From: a bacterium
Lineage (GTDB): Bacteria > Myxococcota_A > Bradymonadia > UBA7976 > UBA1532
Reading direction: 5' to 3'
DNA: 7,901 nt
Assembly: GCA_030424955.1 (NCBI GenBank)
Contig: JAUHVS010000255.1
Location: forward strand, 1-7,901
Part shown: positions 4,988 through 7,901 of the stretch, one piece after another
Layout: every line of letters begins with the position of its first letter
Position numbering within the stretch: the stretch's first letter is position 1
Program-made: the position numbers and the translations under genes
Notes under the pieces: generated by a model
Told to the model about the DNA's origin: nothing
What the model saw: only the letters and a program-made list of their open reading frames with translations
Database searches by the model: none

Positions 4988-7132
4988 TCAGTCACAGACC
5001 TCGAGGCGGAGCCACTGTAGCCGCTGCTCGGCGGGGAGCTCGACGTACAGATCATCGGCCAGGGCGCCGCCGTCCACACAGTCCCCCACCGGCAGATCGG
5101 TGAACACATCGACGAGCCGGTAGTCGCGGCCGGCGCGCAGCCAGATCGCGTCGGCGATGTGCGGCGGCACGCGGTAAGCCTGCCGCACGTGGGTGCGCCA
5201 CAGGTTCTGAAACACAAACACCACGTTCCCATCGCCCGACCACTTCACCTGGGCGAACACCCGGTCGTCCACGGTGCCGGCGTCCCGGGTGCGCAGGAAG
5301 TGCCGCGGAGCGCTGATCAGCGCGCGGTTGGCGTAGGCGCGGCGCGCGTGGTTGATGGCCCCGTAGGCGTCCACCAGGGCGTCGGCGTCGGCGCGGTGCC
5401 CGTCGCCGCCGACGAAGCGCGCCTCGAGCACCGTCGAGCGCTTGAAGCCCAGCCCGTGGGCCTCGCCGAACTCTTGACCCATCAGCAGCATCGGCACCGA
5501 CCAGGCGCTCGCCCCCGCACCGTAGAACCCCGCCCCGATCCACGGGTCGAAGCCCGTCCCGTCGGTGAGCCGGTGCTCGTCGTGGGTCTCGAGCGCGGTC
5601 ATCACATAGGCCCGCCCCGCGAAGCGCTCGGCGTTGGCCAGCACCGACTCCACCCGGTGCGCGTCCTTGGTCTGGCCGCGGCGGGCGGTCATGTCGGTCA
5701 CGTAGCCCTCGGTGAGCACGTCGACGTGATCGGCCATGCCGTCCTGGGTGAAGAACTCCTCGGCCAGATAGATGGGCCGGGCCTGGCCGCGCAGGGCCGC
5801 GTAGTGGTTCACCTTGGCCAGCGTGTAACGCCAGAACTCGGTGCTCAGGCCGTTGTTGAAGTCGGTCGAGTGATCCAGCCGGAAGCCATCGACCCCCCGG
5901 GCCACCCAGTAGTTCAGCACCCGCACCAGGTACTCGCGGTTGCGGGCGTACACATCGGCGGCGTCGGCGTTGGTGGCGTGGTGGAACAGGAACTTCACGT
6001 CCCGCCAGTCGTTGGTGAAGCCATCGCTCGGGCCCTGCGCGGGCTGCCAGCGGTCGGCGCCCAGGTAGAACCCGAACAGCGCCTGCTCCAGGGTCTGGGC
6101 GTCGCACGCGAAGGTCTCGCGCTCGCCATCCAGGGCGTTGCGCCACATCGCGAAGCCCCGCACCAGGGCGCCGCCGGTGAGCGCCGGGCACACAGCGCGG
6201 AAGGCCGCCAGGTCATCGGCCACGGGGCCGTCGAGGGTGGCCAGATCGGCGGCCCCGTCGAACACCCGGGGCGACACCAGCGCCTCGTCGTGGGTGGCCG
6301 TGAAGTCCCAGAGCGTCGCCAGATCCGCGCCGGCGTCGAGGCGGTCGCGCACCTGCACGGCGCGCAGGTCGTCGTACAGGCGGTAGCCGTGGCCGAAGTG
6401 GTTGACCGCCACGTCGAGCATCACCCGCACGCCGCGGCGGTGGGCCTCGTCGATCACGGCGTCCAGGGCGTCGTCGCCAAAGCAGGGCTCGGCGCTCTCC
6501 TCGTCGGCGCCCTGCGCGATGCAGGCCCGCGAGAGATCGCCGCGCACGTGCCAGTAGTCGCGCACGGCATACGGTGAGCCCAGGTTGTCGCAGGGGTGCG
6601 GCAGGTCGTGCTGGTCGTTGTTGGGGAACACCGGCATGAGCCACAGGGCGTTGGCCCCGACCCGCTCATCGACGTAGCGCAGGGTGATGCCCGCGCGGAA
6701 GTCGTCGGTGTCCTCGAGCAGATCATCGAGCGTGCCCAGCTTGATGCGCTCGAGATCATCGACCACATCGCAGCCCTCGCCCTCGCCGCGGTAGGCCACC
6801 TCGGGGGCGATCTTCTGGGCGCACGCCTCGCGCTGCCAGGCCGCGCCCACGTCCGGGTGGCAGGCGTTGGCCGAGCGCGCCTGCAGCTCGTAGAGCACCA
6901 GCCCGCCCGCCACCGGGTTCGCCAGCGCGGGGCGCGCGCCGTCGGCCTTCGGCGGCGGGGGATCGGTCGGCCCACTGGCCGGCCCCGGGCAGCCTGCGCA
7001 GCCGGGGCCAGGGCAGGCCGCGGGTGGCGCCTGCAGTGACCCCGGGTGGCGGGAGCCGTCACCCACATCACACGCGCTGAGGGCGAGCAGGGTGAGCGGG
7101 AGGGCCAGGATCTGCGCAAGACCAGGACGCAC
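4988..7132 (-). CDS. Alpha-amylase-family (GH13) lipoprotein
   Basis: A 714-residue exported glycoside hydrolase, expected to act on alpha-glucans outside the inner membrane. The start is the GTG at 7132-7130, behind a full AAGGAGG; it yields a clean lipoprotein signal ending LSAC (Cys21, Asp22). Upstream in-frame ATGs lack this fit. Residues 22-73 are a Pro/Gly spacer with C40, C45 and C48. The (beta/alpha)8 barrel starts near 77 (GLVLYELQ). The four GH13 regions are present: DVAVNH (D240, N244, H245), GFRLDHSTD (R418, nucleophile D420), YLAEEFF (acid E458, possibly E459) and ETHDEH (H517, D518). A beta-rich C-terminal domain spans about 610-714. The scattered cysteines suit a disulfide-bonded extracytoplasmic protein. 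The catalytic triad is complete, so it should be active; the product (amylase, maltogenic or debranching) cannot be read from the sequence. It stands alone and is convergent with the DUF457 gene. Confidence 0.92.
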   Translation of the reverse strand: MRPGLAQILALPLTLLALSACDVGDGSRHPGSLQAPPAACPGPGCAGCPGPASGPTDPPPPKADGARPALANPVAGGLVLYELQARSANACHPDVGAAWQREACAQKIAPEVAYRGEGEGCDVVDDLERIKLGTLDDLLEDTDDFRAGITLRYVDERVGANALWLMPVFPNNDQHDLPHPCDNLGSPYAVRDYWHVRGDLSRACIAQGADEESAEPCFGDDALDAVIDEAHRRGVRVMLDVAVNHFGHGYRLYDDLRAVQVRDRLDAGADLATLWDFTATHDEALVSPRVFDGAADLATLDGPVADDLAAFRAVCPALTGGALVRGFAMWRNALDGERETFACDAQTLEQALFGFYLGADRWQPAQGPSDGFTNDWRDVKFLFHHATNADAADVYARNREYLVRVLNYWVARGVDGFRLDHSTDFNNGLSTEFWRYTLAKVNHYAALRGQARPIYLAEEFFTQDGMADHVDVLTEGYVTDMTARRGQTKDAHRVESVLANAERFAGRAYVMTALETHDEHRLTDGTGFDPWIGAGFYGAGASAWSVPMLLMGQEFGEAHGLGFKRSTVLEARFVGGDGHRADADALVDAYGAINHARRAYANRALISAPRHFLRTRDAGTVDDRVFAQVKWSGDGNVVFVFQNLWRTHVRQAYRVPPHIADAIWLRAGRDYRLVDVFTDLPVGDCVDGGALADDLYVELPAEQRLQWLRLEVCD

Positions 7133-7138
7133 GGGCGA

Positions 7139-7145
7139 CCTCCTT
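7139..7145 (-). promoter_or_regulatory. Strong Shine-Dalgarno that fixes the GTG start of the amylase-family gene
   Basis: Read on the minus strand this is AAGGAGG, a complete anti-16S match, with a 6-base spacer to the GTG at 7132-7130. It overrules longer in-frame starts (an ATG exists at 7243-7241) that would put 37 Arg/Pro-rich residues before the signal peptide. Confidence 0.85.
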
Positions 7146-7443
7146 GGGCCCCGAGGGCCGACCGCCGGTCTGCATGCACAGGGCGCGCCGAACGCCTGGG
7201 GCCGTCGAGCAAGGTGTCGGACTCGCGGGCCGAGCCAGGGCACGCCGGAGCCGGCGACCTCGGCGATGACGCGGCCGATGGGGGCGCTTCTCAGCGTCCT
7301 GCCAAGGCGCCGCGCCCGTCGGTGCGCCCCCCTTCACCCTGGCGCCGACCTGGCCGCGCCGCCGACCCGGGCCCTGCTGAGCCCTCACGGCACGGGCCAC
7401 TGGCGTGCGTGCCCCGCCCCGGGTCTACTGGGCGTACCCACCC

Positions 7444-7449
7444 AGGAGA
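7444..7449 (+). promoter_or_regulatory. Ribosome binding site of the last lipoprotein gene
   Basis: AGGAGA lies 5 bases before the ATG at 7455 and supports that start. A small stem, CTGGG (7428-7432) with CCCAG (7441-7445) around an 8-base loop, would cover the first two bases of the site in the mRNA; this is too short to call a regulatory element. Confidence 0.65.
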
Positions 7450-7454
7450 GACCG

Positions 7455-7901
7455 ATGGCCACCCGCACGCGCCAACAGACCCCACCGCGCCCACCCGTCG
7501 ACCATCTCGAGCGCCTGCTCGCGGTGACCCTCGCGGCGGGGCTCGCCGCGTCGGTCGGCTGCCAGGCGTCTTCCAGCGCGAGCGACGAGAGCGACGGACA
7601 GCGCCCCCAACACACCTACGACGGCGGGGGGTCGTGCGAGCCCGGCTTCAGTCAGACCGTGCCCCGGTGCGTGGTGGCCGACGCAGACCCTGCCGACGCC
7701 GGGGCGGCCGCGCCCGACGCAGGCCCCACGGACGGCGGCGCCGCGGACGCCGAAGCCCCCGAGGACGCCGACGTGCCCGACGCAGGCCCCGCCGATCTGG
7801 GCGCCGACGGGACGGTCGCGCTGGACGCCGCGCTGCCGAGCAGCCCCCCCGACTGTGTGCCCGATCTGCGGGCCACCGACGCCGAGGCCAGCCCCCTCGC
7901 C
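7455..7901 (+). CDS. Putative lipoprotein with Asp/Ala/Pro spacer (3' end outside window)
   Basis: The frame starts at ATG 7455 and is open to the window end: 149 codons with no stop. After a long, polar N-terminus (MATRTRQQTPPRPP) comes a hydrophobic core (LLAVTLAAGLAAS) and a probable lipobox SVGC with Cys36; Ser at -3 is less usual than Leu. Residues 37-56 are Ser/Asp/Gln-rich. A short Cys pair follows (SCEPGFSQTVPRC, C62 and C72), a pattern seen at the start of small Cys-rich modules in secreted proteins. Next is an Asp/Ala/Pro/Gly-rich stretch of about 50 residues with repeated P-D-A-G-P and D-A-x motifs, typical of the acidic spacers of Myxococcota lipoproteins, and then another Cys near 134. 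The functional domain lies beyond the window, so no function can be given. It is divergent from the amylase-family gene. Confidence 0.75.
   Translation, partial: MATRTRQQTPPRPPVDHLERLLAVTLAAGLAASVGCQASSSASDESDGQRPQHTYDGGGSCEPGFSQTVPRCVVADADPADAGAAAPDAGPTDGGAADAEAPEDADVPDAGPADLGADGTVALDAALPSSPPDCVPDLRATDAEASPLA

Larger units (their letters stand above)
7133..7454. other. Divergent intergenic region, 322 bp
   Basis: This gap lies between the starts of two divergent lipoprotein genes, so it must hold the 5' regions of both. I can support only the two ribosome binding sites at its edges (7139-7145 and 7444-7449). I found no convincing -35/-10 pair, no sigma-54 GG-N10-GC element and no long inverted repeat. 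Short open frames across it lack SD signals and recognisable protein features; I treat them as chance frames in GC-rich DNA. Confidence 0.6.

Noticed and set aside
5159..6577. 472-codon plus-strand frame opposite the amylase-family gene
   Set aside because: Antisense shadow; the minus strand holds all four GH13 motifs in order.
7388..7413. Possible sigma-54 (-24/-12) promoter before the last lipoprotein gene (CGGCACGGGCCACTGGC)
   Set aside because: The GG and GC dinucleotides are 12 bases apart, not 10, and the TTGC element is absent.
7068..7494. Short minus-strand frames across the divergent intergenic region
   Set aside because: No SD, no recognisable motif, Arg/Gly/Pro-rich composition, and they overlap the supported starts of both flanking genes.

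Overview
The window is very GC-rich and gene-dense, with GC-favouring third codon positions in most genes. It carries three predicted lipoproteins, each with a low-complexity spacer after the acylated cysteine (Gly-Gly-Ala, Pro/Gly/Cys, or Asp/Ala/Pro). It also carries Cys-rich extracellular modules and cadherin-like adhesion repeats. This combination suggests a Gram-negative bacterium of the Myxococcota or a related deltaproteobacterial lineage. That placement is inferred from style; there is no rRNA or other phylogenetic marker here.

Layout, left to right. (1) The 3' end of a large secreted or surface protein built of tandem cadherin/Ig-like repeats (1-624, +), followed by a GC-rich hairpin. 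(2) A lipoprotein multicopper oxidase (773-3430, +) with all four copper-binding motifs, an 18-copy Gly-Gly-Ala spacer, a Cys/His/Met-rich insertion before the first copper motif and a Cys-rich C-terminal tail. (3) A full-length Mrr-type restriction endonuclease (3517-4410, +), followed 48 bp later by (4) a small membrane-bound YdjM/DUF457-family metal hydrolase (4459-4974, +). (5) Convergent to these, after a 13-bp gap, an exported GH13 alpha-amylase-family lipoprotein (4988-7132, -), whose start is fixed by a strong Shine-Dalgarno at a GTG codon. (6) A 322-bp divergent intergenic region. (7) The 5' part of another lipoprotein (7455 to the window end, +) with a long Asp/Ala/Pro spacer.

How the genes relate: the window mostly reads as independent cell-envelope genes (adhesion-like protein, copper oxidase, glycosidase, unknown lipoprotein). 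Inserted among them is an mrr-DUF457 pair that may be a small transcription unit. The Mrr protein is a modification-dependent (type IV) nuclease and there is no methyltransferase beside it. I found no tRNA, rRNA, CRISPR array, transposase or integrase. I see no convincing new multi-gene system. The most unusual items are the domain architecture of the copper oxidase, the slippage-prone repeat inside it, and the C-run (G-quadruplex-capable) spacer between mrr and the DUF457 gene.
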